DNA of 64,000 nucleotides from Sorex araneus (GCF_027595985.1 NC_073303.1:375870303-375934302); one strand, 5' to 3'; positions 46,711-56,490 are shown, counted from the stretch's first letter. The notes: a model not told the origin generated them from the sequence alone. Translations and numbers: made by a program.

Positions 46711-46895
46711 CGGCTCTGTCCCCGGGAGCCACCCGGTGCTGCTCCCAGTTTCTCCAGGCGTTGGTTGGGTGCTGGGCCCCGCCGTGCCTGTCTCGGGTGG
46801 TCTGTGCCTGTGCCTTCCCCGGGCCCGCCCAGACGCCCGGGACTCGGCTGGGTGCAGGGCCTTCTCTGACGTGTCTCTTTCCTGTGTCCCCCCAG

Positions 46896-46997
46896 GAGAT
46901 GGCTCAGGAGGGCGCGTGACGGGGACGCCTCGATGCGCCGCGGCGGGCCGTCCCGGTGCGTGAGGGTGCGGCCGCAGCCGGGGTGGGGCCCGGCAGG
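46896..46997 (+). other. SOCS6: SOCS6 exon 2, 5' UTR part
   Basis: Starts after the acceptor tract ending CCCCCCAG (AG at 46894-46895), which is preceded by TCTCTTTCCTGTG. It contains two ATG-initiated upstream ORFs and no in-frame upstream ATG. The only upstream in-frame candidate is a GTG at 46956. Confidence 0.75.
46899..46919 (+). promoter_or_regulatory. Upstream ORF 1 in SOCS6 leader
   Basis: ATG GCT CAG GAG GGC GCG TGA: six codons and a stop, beginning three bases into exon 2. A ribosome that translates it could reinitiate downstream. The start context (GAGATGG, G at -3 and G at +4) is good. Confidence 0.6.
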
Positions 46998-47001
46998 ATG
47001 A
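46933..47001 (+). promoter_or_regulatory. Upstream ORF 2, stop overlaps the SOCS6 start (ATGA)
   Basis: 22 codons from ATG at 46933 (context CTCGATGC, C at -3) to TGA at 46999-47001. The stop shares bases with the SOCS6 ATG at 46998. Such overlap can lower translation of the main frame or allow termination-reinitiation. The effect is inferred. Confidence 0.6.
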
Positions 47002-48518
47002 AGAAGATCAGCCTGAAGACCTTCCGCAAGTCCTTCAGCCTGAGCAAGAGCAAGGAGGAGCCCGAGTTCCTGGTGGTGCCGCCGCCCGCGCTGGCCGCCG
47101 GCGACTTCGGCAAGGACGAGGCCCTGTTCGGCGGCGGCGAGGCGGGCGGCGAGGCCGAGCGGGCCGGGAAGGGCCGGCCCAAGGCCGAGGGCCTCATGGG
47201 CACCCTCAAGCGGCGCCTGTCGGCCAAGCAGAAGCCCAAGGCGGCCAAGGGCGGCGGCGCGGGGCCCGGCGGTGGCGGGGACGACGACGACGACGCCTTC
47301 TCCTCGGCCTCCGCCCCGCTGGCCTTCAAGGACGCGCGGGCGCCGCGGCCCATCCGCTCCACGTCGCTGCGCAGCCACCACTACAGCCCTGCGCCCTGGC
47401 CGCTGCGGCCCGCGGCCTCGGAGGACACGTGCATCAAGGTGGAGGTGCGGGTCAAGGCGCTGGTGCACGCGCCCGGCGCGCCCGGCCCCGCCCTCAACGG
47501 GCTGCGCAAGGACCTGGCCGAGCGGCCGCCCGAGCCGCCCCCCGCCGCCGGCGGCCCCGAGCCCCCCGCGGGCGGCGGCCCCGCGCCCCCCCGGAGCCCC
47601 GGGCCGCCCCCCGCGGAGCTGCGGCTGCGCCTGGACGCGCACGTGCCCGTGGTCCTGGGGCTGGTGCCCGACTACATCCACTACACCGTGCCTTTGCTCG
47701 AGGCGCCCTCGCCCATGGACGTGTCGGCCGCGGGCGCCGGGGACCCCGACGACGACGACGAGGAGGACGAGGACGAGGAGGTGGACGCCGAGGGCCCGGC
47801 CGACGCCGACCTGTGCGCGGAGCCCGCGGGGGCGGGGGCGGGGGCGGGGCCCGCGGTGACCGGGCTGCTGGTGCTGCAGGGCCCCCGCGCGGACCTGCCC
47901 CCGCTGTCCCCCCTGCTACCTCCCCTGCAGAGGACCCTGGCCGCGCTGGCCGGGCCCGAGCCGCACGTGGCCTTGGGGCTGGACGCGGGCGCGGCGTCCG
48001 GCCCGGCGCTGGCCGCCAGCAGCCTGACGGAGGAGCTGAAGAAGCTGGCGCGGCAGGGCTGGTACTGGGGCCCCATCACGCGCTGGGAGGCCGAGGGCAA
48101 GCTGGCCAGCGTGCCCGACGGCTCCTTCCTGGTGCGCGACAGCTCCGACGAGCGCTACCTGCTCAGCCTGAGCTTCCGCTCGCACGGCAAGACGCTGCAC
48201 ACGCGCATCGAGCACTCCAACGGCCGCTTCAGCTTCTACGAGCAGCCCGACGTGGAGGGCCACGCCTCCGTCGTGGACCTCATCGAGCACTCGGTGCGCG
48301 ACTCGGAGAACGGCGCCTTCTGCTACTCGCGCTCGCGCCTGCCCGGCGCCGCCACCTACCCCGTGCGCCTCACGCACCCCGTGTCGCGCTTCATGCAGGT
48401 GCGCTCGCTGCAGTACCTGTGCCGCTTCGTCATCCGCCAGTCCACGCGCATCGACCTCATCCAGAAGCTGCCGCTGCCCGCCAAGATGAAGGCCTACCTG
48501 CAGGAGAAGCACTACTGA
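46998..48518 (+). CDS. SOCS6: Suppressor of cytokine signalling 6
   Basis: 506 residues in a single exon; the human protein is 535. SOCS6 is a cytoplasmic substrate adaptor. Its SH2 domain binds phosphotyrosine partners (KIT and insulin-pathway proteins are known for the family), and its SOCS box recruits Elongin B/C and Cullin-5 to ubiquitinate them. Seen here: the conserved basic N-terminus MKKISLKTFRKSFSLSK; a conserved block around residues 110-160 (RPIRSTSLRSHHYSPAPWP, VEVRVKALVH); an SH2 domain at about 355-462 starting at WYWGPI, with phosphotyrosine-binding Arg380 in FLVRD; and a SOCS box at about 457-506 (LQYLCRFVIR, IDLIQKLPLP). The 152 residues from WYWGPI to the end equal the human length, so the shortening lies in the linker (about 165-345). 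That linker is rich in Pro, Gly, Ala and an acidic run from residue 249. Start chosen: the ATG with A at -3; upstream in-frame codons lack ATG and conservation. Confidence 0.97.
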   Translation: MKKISLKTFRKSFSLSKSKEEPEFLVVPPPALAAGDFGKDEALFGGGEAGGEAERAGKGRPKAEGLMGTLKRRLSAKQKPKAAKGGGAGPGGGGDDDDDAFSSASAPLAFKDARAPRPIRSTSLRSHHYSPAPWPLRPAASEDTCIKVEVRVKALVHAPGAPGPALNGLRKDLAERPPEPPPAAGGPEPPAGGGPAPPRSPGPPPAELRLRLDAHVPVVLGLVPDYIHYTVPLLEAPSPMDVSAAGAGDPDDDDEEDEDEEVDAEGPADADLCAEPAGAGAGAGPAVTGLLVLQGPRADLPPLSPLLPPLQRTLAALAGPEPHVALGLDAGAASGPALAASSLTEELKKLARQGWYWGPITRWEAEGKLASVPDGSFLVRDSSDERYLLSLSFRSHGKTLHTRIEHSNGRFSFYEQPDVEGHASVVDLIEHSVRDSENGAFCYSRSRLPGAATYPVRLTHPVSRFMQVRSLQYLCRFVIRQSTRIDLIQKLPLPAKMKAYLQEKHY

Positions 48519-51500
48519 GGCCCCGGGGTCGGGGTGGGGGTGGGGGGCCCGGGCGCCCCTCCTCCCCGCGGAGCAGAGTGAGCCCGCCCCCGCCCCGCCC
48601 CGCCCCCCCCACACACGTCCTTTGCTGCTATCCACTGTGATTTTTATGCATTAAAAGCACATTTCATGTGTCTCCAACCCGAAGTCGAATGGAATTTACA
48701 GAGTGAAATAATGCCAAGTCTCCCCCCTCTCTCCCTCCCTCTCTCTCTTCCCCCCCCCCGCCCCCCATGGCCCATTTTCAAACGAAGGTGTTGGAGCCAC
48801 CACCCATGGGTACCACTCCCCGGTTCCCACGGACACGGGCGGAGGTTGGGCGGGGCTCAGAGCCGGCGAGGGAGATGGAGCATCCACCCGCAATCTCTCT
48901 CTCTCTCTCTTTTTTTCCAACAGGCATTTCTAAATTACGTTTTAAAAGCCGTGCTGATTTTTCTGGTTATGAAAAGTCCCCTGTTTTTGGTTGTTGTTGC
49001 CTTCATTTCTTGTGGTTTGTCAATTTTAATAAATGGCCTTACTTTAGGGGGGTGGAAAGACATGCTACACCACCAGTTCTAGAAGTTGTTGCCTTTTTCT
49101 GTCGTTAAACTCTGGTCCAGATTGGCATGACACATAAAGACTGACGGGGTCAGGATCATGGAGAAAATGCTTCGGTGAGCGTAGGTTCCTGGGAGAGCAG
49201 GTCCTTTCTTTCTTTTTTTTTTTTGTTACCCATGTTTTCATTGTTGAAATACTTTGTCTCTCAAGATGAGTCGACGTTTTCTTGGATGAACTTGATATAG
49301 AACTGATTTTTATACAAATGGAAGTTTATATATAAAATTATTAACTGATTTCAATAGAAAACATTGCCTCAAAATCAATTTATCTTGTCCTTTTATGTAG
49401 TCTTTACTAAAGACGCGTGAGCTTTGATCCTCTCCTTCCTCCCCCGCCAAGAAAACAGACCCCAGTGACCTTGGGCAGAAAGTGGTGATTGTGGCGTATC
49501 AAGAAAGAAAAACCAGCTGACCTCTGCGAGCTGTGTGTAATTGTTTTCCCTACCGTCTATGCTGCCATTTAAATGGGTTCCCAACGTCTTTGTAATTTAG
49601 CTGCATCTTAAGTAAATTGGCACCGGGGTTGCTTTCTCTCTTGCTACTGGGGGCGGGGAGAGCCTCCTTCCCAGTGGCTCTGAGCTGAGGAGACTGTGTC
49701 TCTGGGATTGTCCCATCCCCACAGTGCCTCCAGCTCCACAGCTTGAAGGGAAACATTTCACACAACTTGGGGTTCGAGTCATTTCTTCCTTGGTTCCTGT
49801 TTTCCTTTCTCCTGCCTTTTACAGGGTGGGAAGGTCCTTGGTCAGACTTCATGGTTTTGTCATTTGTCGTATCTGTGGTCCCGTTCCCTCGCCCCCCCCC
49901 CCCAATTTAGTGTAAGAACTGAGAGTTGCCAAGAAAGGCCACAGAATGCCACGATGCCGTGTTCCAATTTTGACCTGCGGGAGGGAAGGTACTTGATTCT
50001 GGTGGACTGTTGACTGTACCTTGCCACAAAGACTCCTCTGTCATGTCCTGTGTCTCAGTAAGATGGAATATGGAGTATACTGTAATAATATAATTTACGT
50101 GTTCATGATAAGCTATTTGGAGTAAGAACTATTACAGAGTTGTAAACTTGTTATCAAATTAATGCAAGACATTTAAACTATTTTTTTGCAAAACTATTTA
50201 TTTTTAAACAATTTAAAAATAGAGCTAGGGTAAGTTAAAGGTCCCTGTGCATCTATATTAGATGGCAGGTATTGTCACAGAGTCACTGTGTGTTCGTACT
50301 AAGTGTCGAGCTGGCTTCTCCGTGTTTCCTGTAGCATTTACGTGGACACCCCGTGACATCGTGGTGCACAGAGGTCTTTGGACTGCCCTGAATCCGTCTT
50401 ACCGCGTGGGCTAGCGTCTTCCCCGCCCTCTTCCCCGTGACACCCTGGATGGGAACATCCAGCCCTGTCATTTCTTGTTCAGATGATTCTGGATTCCGTT
50501 GGAGCGTCCCCGAGATTGTGCTCTGTGTCCTCTGAAGGGCGAGTCTTGAGACTGTTTCCGTGCAGAAAGCCTGTTTTTTCACGTGCTTTCGCATTAGCCA
50601 TGAAATAAATACCTGGCGGTTGAAGTGCCCTATTCTGATGCCGTTCAAAGTCTGGTGGGGAATCAATTTTGAAAGTATCTGCCAAGGAGTCACAAACCAC
50701 GCAGCACCACAGCGCACGTGCCCGAGTGACTCTGCAGACAGAGGGAGAATGGCACCTTCATCCTGCAGTTGGGTCTAGATACAGTTTGGGTCAGTGTCTG
50801 GATTTTCTAGAGTGGCAGAGTGGAGACATGTGGACCCCGCCTCCGGGGGACCCCCTGCATGTTTCTGCGGATCAGAGTTTAAGGCAAGGAAAAGAAACCA
50901 GGAAAACCGTGTCCTTTTTGCCATAGTAAATGAATCAGAAAATTTTGTTTTCATCTAATACTTCATCAGAAAACCTGATGGAGACCCGGAGCTACTTCTA
51001 GACTTTCTAGGACACTATTATGCATTTTTATAAATAATAAAACTATAGAGAGTACTTGAATGATATCTCACTAGCTAAGAAAAACTGTTCTCTTTCTACT
51101 TGGTGCAATAATTAATCTGAAGACTTAGAAGGTAAAAAGTTCTTACATCACAGAAATGATCATAGAACTCAAAATAATTTCTAAAGAAACCAGCTACTCA
51201 AGGCAATCGTCTTGATTTAAAAATCATGTGCCAAAAGGCCAACTCGCTGACTTACAGTAAATAAAATGCAGAGTATGCAGAGGAATTTCTGAGCCAGTAT
51301 TACTGAAACGGGATGAAAAACGGGATACTAAAAACTTAACGATTGTATGCAATGTCAGAGTTGCAGATCAGAATACCTTAATGCATTCAGAAATGCTGAT
51401 TTGAATCGTATATTTCACGTTGTTTATGAGATTTATTTTACGGATGATTCAGAATAATATATTTTAAATCTTAACGCCTTTAAATCGAGTGTGAGTCTTA

Positions 51501-52055
51501 ATTTGGAAGTGAAATCGCGCTGCCTGAGTGGGCAGCCTCGGAGACTCTCAGGAGGACCAAGCGCCCCTTCCAGAAGCAAGTTTAAAATGCCAAAATGAAG
51601 TATTGGTACGCGAGTAGTCACAAATTTGGTGTCTCTGAATACCTTTTTTAATCCTGTGATGATTTTTTTTATGAACATCTGTTTTCCTAACGATCCCGTG
51701 GCGAGGCCGTGGTCGGTCCACACCCCAGTCCAGAGGGCAGAGCAGTTTCCCCCAGAGTTTCGAAGGAAGGACACGTGCGGGGCTAGAGGAGCTTTATAGC
51801 TGTTGGAGGGCCATGACGTTAACACTCGCAGTCCAGATTGCTGTAGTTTACACTTTCCTGTAAGTTTCAAATCAGGTGTGCACCATTTGTACTGAGGACA
51901 CCGCAGAATGAATTATCCAAAGTCCATTGATTTTAATACGTGTTTTGGTTTGTAAACAAATAGTAATTTCTTGCACATTTTTTTGGAAATTGTATAAGGA
52001 TTTATGTATCTGCTTCTAGATACGGTGTGTAAATAAAAATTTGGTTCACAGCCTC
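48519..52055 (+). other. SOCS6: SOCS6 3' UTR
   Basis: After a GC-rich first about 400 bases, composition drops to AT-rich, unique, SINE-free sequence for about 3 kb, as expected for a constrained long 3' UTR. Candidate polyadenylation signals are ATTAAA at 48650 and AATAAA at 49028, 50604, 51036 and 52032. The last is followed by a TG-rich region and then by repeat-bearing intergenic DNA, so I take it as the main distal end. Usage of the proximal sites is unknown. Confidence 0.7.
52028..52037 (+). terminator. Distal SOCS6 poly(A) signal overlapping a Pumilio-type site
   Basis: TGTAAATA (52028-52035) fits the Pumilio consensus UGUANAUA. The AATAAA signal (52032-52037) overlaps its last four bases. 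GT-rich sequence follows within about 40 bases. Confidence 0.6.
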
Positions 52056-52243
52056 TGCCTGCCAGTGTCGTTGATGGGGGAATCTCCTGTGGTCCCCGGT
52101 GCAGGGGGAGGGGGGCCCTCCGGGTGTCCGGGTGCCCCCTAGAAACGTGGCAGAAACTGGAGGGTGGGAACCTCTAAGTCGCTTCGTGAAGATGGAGACG
52201 TGACATGTGTCAGGGGGACGTCACTCGGGCTTGAGGCCTTCCT

Positions 52244-52618
52244 TTTTTTTTTTATTTAATTTTTTTATTGAATCACCATGTGGAAAGTTACAAAGTTTTC
52301 AGGTTTAAGCCTCAGTTATACAATGCTTGAACACCCATCCCTTTACCAGTGCACATATCCCACCACCAGGAATCACAGTATAGCTCCACCCCGTCCCCCC
52401 ACACCCCTAGCCCCCCACACCCCTAGCCCCCCCCTTGCCTGTGTACCTGATAACTTTCACTTCCACTTTGATTGCATTCAGTATTTCAACAAAACTCACT
52501 ATTATTGTTTGGAGAGTCTCCCCGCTAAAGTCAGACCTGCCGAAAAGGAAGCATTAGATAATTTGTTTCCCATTGCTGAGAATGAAGAGGTATGAGGTCG
52601 AGTGACCACACTTAGTGG
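52244..52618 (-). mobile_element. L1-like LINE, 5'-truncated, with target duplication
   Basis: A 13-bp direct repeat TTGAGGCCTTCCT at 52231-52243 and 52619-52631 bounds a 375-bp insert. On the minus strand the insert ends in GGTGATTCAATAAAAAAATT plus poly(A) after a G-rich tract, as in L1 3' UTRs. This is the reference copy for the fragments at 11265, 14398 and 17870. Confidence 0.8.
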
Positions 52619-52631
52619 TTGAGGCCTTCCT

Positions 52632-52900
52632 GTGTTGCCCGTGGCCTGGCGCCTTGGCCTGGCCGGAGCCGGCAGAGACTAGTTACCGGCGGCTGATCCC
52701 ACCGCAGAGGCCCCTGTGTCCCTCGAGTGTCCCTCATGTGCCCTGCCCCTCCCCGGACTCCGTGACCAGCCACACCGCCGTGTGGCTGGCAGGTCCCTAG
52801 AGCCCCGGGCTGGACCCCGCCAGCCTGCAGGGGGCAGGGGGTGTCGTACGGAGCCCGGCTACCCAGCAGGGGCATGTTAAGGGCGGGGAAGGGAGGCACG
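52632..52900. other. Intergenic DNA, no gene seen
   Basis: GC-rich unique sequence. Confidence 0.45.
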
Positions 52901-52904
52901 TCCG

Positions 52905-53036
52905 TGGTGCTCACGGGTGACCCCTGGCTCTGCACGAGGAACCGTGGGGGGTGCTTGGGCACCCTAGTGTGCTGGGCCCACCCCGTTGCCGCATGCCAGG
53001 CAAGGGCCCACCCGCTCCACGTCTCCAGCTCCAAAA
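52905..53036 (-). repeat. Old SOR-like SINE
   Basis: 'gacccctggctctgcacgag' and 'catgccaggcaagggcccac' mark a decayed reverse copy. Confidence 0.5.
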
Positions 53037-53445
53037 CATTTTCTTCTCTGGGCCGTTCCTGGTGGTGCGTAGGGGCGGCTGCCGGGTTTGCCAGAGGGGC
53101 ACAGGGGGCCCCGGGACTCCTGCATGCAGACACTCGAGCGCCCTCCGACCCTCTCCCAGGAGCCCCTCAGAGCCCGAGGGGACCCGAGAGCTGGGGTCTG
53201 TCCCACTCCTCACCACGGGCTGACAGACGGTGCTGAGACGTGCCCCGGCGCCTAGCCTCTCAGCGCCAGACTGACCCTGTGCCACGCCAGCCCCGCATGG
53301 CCAAGGACGCCGAGGCACGACGGGGACACGAGTGACCTCCCAAGGAGACAAGGCGCCCCTGACTAACAGCTTCCAGACGCCACGTTCTTACCCAGTCGGA
53401 AGCACAGCCCTGCTATCTGCTATTCAGTTTCCTGGTGCTGTTGCT
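53037..53445. other. Intergenic DNA, no gene seen
   Basis: GC-rich; chance frames only. Confidence 0.45.
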
Positions 53446-53449
53446 TGGG

Positions 53450-53585
53450 GGGGGGGGTTGTTTGGGGGCCACACCTGGCAGTGCTCGTGGGGCGTTTCCT
53501 GGCTCTGTGCTTGAGAAATCCCTCACAGTGCTCAAGGGGCTAGTTAAGGGACCGGGGATTGTGCCAGGGCCAGCAAGGCCATGGC
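53450..53585 (-). repeat. Old SOR-like SINE fragment
   Basis: 'gccacacctggcagtgctcg' and 'ctcacagtgctcaaggggct'. The head side is lost. Confidence 0.5.
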
Positions 53586-54125
53586 CTCACCGCCTGGACC
53601 GTCTCTGGAGTTGGAGCCCTGCCACTGGGTTGCCCGCCGGCTTCTCTCCCCTGCCGGGACCTCGGCCCGAACCAAGTCACCCGTAACCTTCCCGCAGGAA
53701 AGGTCACGAGTGGGCACAGGGTTGGCAGGAGTGTGGCACGGGGTCTGGGAGGGTCCCGCCCTCCTTCCCTGCTCACATGTGTGGCAGACGGCTTCGGGCT
53801 CTGCTCGGGCCCCACTCACTGCCCAAAGCCCCGGTCCTGGGCTGTAAGAGCAGGCGGGCCGCCCCGTCTCTGCTCGGTCTCCTGTGCTCCTGCCGTTCAG
53901 CTCTGCCGTGGCCACGCCCACAGCAGACACATCCTCGCGTGTGCAACTCCAGTCACACGTGCACTCCGTGTTCTACCGTCTGCCCACACCTGAAAGCCAC
54001 CTGCCCCTGCCCATGAGCTCAAGGCCCTGATGAAAGGGGAATCCCCCTCCCGCCTCTGCCCCGCAAGGAGCCATTTATGTATATGAACCTCAGGCCCTTG
54101 TATGACATTATTTATAGAAAGAGAA
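53586..54125. other. Intergenic DNA, no gene seen
   Basis: GC-rich unique sequence; frames of up to 144 codons are unsupported. Confidence 0.45.
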
Positions 54126-54130
54126 ACGAG

Positions 54131-54294
54131 GGCCGGAGAGAGAGTCCAACTGGCGAGGAGTTTGCCTTGTATGTGGCCAACCTGGGTTCGATCCCCGGCA
54201 CCACATACTGTCCCTGGGGCTCCTCCAGGAATGATCCCTGAGCACTGAGCCAAGAGTAAGCTCTGAGCACTGCTGGGCGTGACCCCCCCAACTG
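54131..54294 (+). repeat. Older SOR-like SINE
   Basis: Recognisable head, a clear B-box-like GGTTCGATCC, 'aatgatccctgagcactgag' and a short end. More diverged than its right-hand neighbour. Confidence 0.75.
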
Positions 54295-54310
54295 AAAATA
54301 AAGGAAAGAG

Positions 54311-54476
54311 GGGCTGGAGTGATAGCACAGTGGGTAGGGCGTTTGCCTTGCACGCGGCCGACCCGGGTTCTAATCCCAGCATCCCATATGGTCCCCTGAG
54401 CACCGCCAGGGGTAATTCCTGAGTGCAGAGCCAGGAGTAACCCCTGTGCATTGCCAGGTGTGACCCAAAAACCAAA

Positions 54477-54517
<41 letters not shown>
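54311..54517 (+). repeat. SOR SINE with (AAAT)n tail and target duplication
   Basis: A 16-bp duplication AAAATAAAGGAAAGAG at 54295-54310 and 54518-54533 bounds it. The poly(A) tail has become an AAAT microsatellite of about 45 bp. Confidence 0.95.
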
Positions 54518-54519
<2 letters not shown>

Positions 54520-54533
54520 AATAAAGGAAAGAG

Positions 54534-55160
54534 AAATAAACTCTGGGAGGTAAACTTGGAACCGTTTCCCGAGTCCTCCCGGCACGTGGGACTGTGTCGC
54601 GGGCTCAGACAATGCCGGGAAGTGGACAGTGCCCGCGTCCTATTTAAAGTCCGGCCTAGTGTTTCTCCAGGCGCGGGCAGGCGCCCGGGAGCTCCGCGCC
54701 TGCTGTTTTCCCTTTATTCGTGCTCTGTTGGAAAGTCATTTTCTCTGGAATCCTGGGCCTGCCTTCTCTCTCGGCCCTCAGCGTCGGGGTTCCATTGTCC
54801 TCTGTCTAACGCCTCCGAGGCTGCCCCCCCCCCCGCCCTCTGGAAGGGTGGCAGAACCCATCACCCGGGCCCTGGCAGGGGTCTCTCGTCACCGCCACAC
54901 AGCGTGGGCTGGCGTGGATGCTTCCTGCTCTGGGCTTCTCGTGCTTTTTCCCTTCTCCAGGACGGCTCTCTCCAACTTGAGGACATTGGTCGTCACTCTT
55001 TCCGCAGATACTCCCTGTGTTCCTCTCCTGCCCGGTCGTCCGTGTGCTGGGACTGCCATTTTCCGGAGCATAAGCGAGGCCCTGTATTTCACACCTGTTT
55101 TTCTCTTTGCCCTCTTGACTGCGCCGTTTCCCTGGACCTGCCCTTGTTAGGGTATTTTTG
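54534..55160. other. Intergenic DNA, no gene seen
   Basis: Unique mixed-composition sequence. A 220-codon frame at 54556-55218 lacks recognisable features. Confidence 0.45.
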
Positions 55161-55164
55161 TTCT

Positions 55165-55300
55165 GTTGGGTTGGGGCCGCAGCTGGCATGCAGCTCAGCA
55201 CTCAGGGATCTCTCCTAGCGGGGCTCGGGTTCCCCTGTGGGGTGATGGGGGTTGAACCTGGGTCGGCCAGAGGCAAGGTGCGCCCTGAGTAATCGTGCGT
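55165..55300 (-). repeat. Old SOR-like SINE
   Basis: 'gctcagcactcagggatctc', 'ttgaacctgggtcggccag' and 'aggcaaggtgcgccctgag' are a decayed reverse copy. Confidence 0.6.
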
Positions 55301-55560
55301 GGCTCTGCTTTCCCTCCTCTCCGGGCTGGACCGACGACACAGCCCATCCTGTCCATTTAAGAGCTCAGGTCCGAAAGCTTCTGAGTTGAGGGCGTCTGTT
55401 TGACCTCAGTAGCTCCTGTCTCTGAGCAGGATTCCTTCCATCTGTGCCCAGTTCTGCTGTCTTACTTCCTTATTGCCTGTTTTGAATGGCCATTCTGGGC
55501 TTCCCCCCACCCCCCACTCCCCGCCTCTATTTTTTAACACTACTGATAAATTTGGTTGGG

Positions 55561-55741
55561 TTTTTTTTTTTTTTTTTTTGCTTTTTGGGTCACACTCAAC
55601 AGTGCACAGGGCTTACTCCTGGTTCTGCACTCAGGAATTATTCCTGGCGGTGCTGGAGGACCATATGGGATGCTGGGAATCGAACCCAGGTCGGCCGTGT
55701 GCAAGGCAAACGCCCTACCCGCTGTGCTATTGCTCCAGCCC
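55561..55741 (-). repeat. SOR SINE with target duplication
   Basis: ACTACTGATAAATTT is found at 55539-55553 and 55743-55757. A 20-base T-run begins the plus-strand reading. Confidence 0.9.
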
Positions 55742-55938
55742 CACTACTGATAAATTTTAATTTATTTTTATTAACACTATTGATAACATTTTACTGAACA
55801 TTGTGGATCAAAAAATGCTTTGAAAGTCCAGACAACTCTGTGGGGGCTGGAGCGGAAGGCAGCTAGTTAGCAGCCCACCGTGCTCCTGTTATTTCTTCAG
55901 ATTTTTTCACTTTTCACTTCTCCTTCTCCTTCTTGTCT

Positions 55939-56117
55939 TTGTTTTTTTTTTTTGCTTTTTGGGTCACACCTGGCGATGCACAGGGGTTACTCCTGGCTCT
56001 ACACTCAGGAATTACTCCTGGTGGTGCTCAGGGGACTATATGGGACGCTGGGATTCAAACCCGGGTTGGCCGAGTGCAAGGCAAACGCCCTACCTGCTGT
56101 GCTATCGCTCCAGCCCC
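55939..56117 (-). repeat. SOR SINE
   Basis: Full-length reverse copy close to the consensus, following a CT-rich stretch. No clear duplication is visible because the flanks are pyrimidine-rich. Confidence 0.9.
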
Positions 56118-56354
56118 CCCCACCCTTTTTTTTTTAATGAAGACATGCATAAAAATTCTAAGAGCCAGGCAGTGACTTGAGGAAAATGCATATGAGGGTT
56201 CCTGGGCTTTCCTCCATGACTTCTAACTTTCTGTAGTTTCACGTCTCAAGTCCCCAAATACTTAGTGCTCCAAATTCTGGCTGTTGTCCTTCGAACTGAT
56301 ACGACCTGCTTTCATCCCGGGCACCTTTTTTCCATATTATTTGAAAATCCACTC

Positions 56355-56490
56355 AGGGTTCAAGTACAGGAGACCTGGGTTCCATCCTTATCGCCGTGTA
56401 TGCTTCTCTGAGCACCACCAGGAGTGAACTCTGAGCACCAAGCCAGGAGTATTCCCCGAGCACCACTGGGTGTGGCTCTCGGGAAAGAAC
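56355..56490 (+). repeat. Old SOR-like SINE fragment
   Basis: 'caggagacctgggttccatc', 'gagcaccaccaggagtgaac' and 'cactgggtgtggctctcggg' preserve the order of the body. Confidence 0.6.

Larger units (their letters stand above)
22898..46895 (+). other. SOCS6: SOCS6 intron 1
   Basis: It begins GTGAGC and ends with a pyrimidine tract and CCCCCCAG at 46895, giving an intron of about 24 kb. It is unusually GC-rich for most of its length and holds tandem repeats, a few SINEs and old L1 pieces, with AT-rich islands at about 26.4, 27.8, 36.5 and 40.7 kb. No second gene is visible inside it. The exon pairing is inferred from splice sites and the known gene structure, not from a transcript. Confidence 0.6.

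Noticed and set aside
46956-46997. N-terminally extended SOCS6 starting 14 codons upstream
   Set aside because: The upstream start is GTG, not ATG, and the extra residues are not part of the known conserved N-terminus. The ATG at 46998 has A at -3.
46998-48518. SOCS6 as a processed retrocopy
   Set aside because: A single coding exon is normal for this gene. A splice acceptor precedes it, a CpG island with a donor lies upstream, and there is no poly(A) tail or target duplication around it.
47429-48640. Second long frame (403 codons) overlapping SOCS6
   Set aside because: A shadow frame of the GC-saturated SOCS6 coding sequence, with Arg/Ala/Gly-rich content and no conservation I can recognise.
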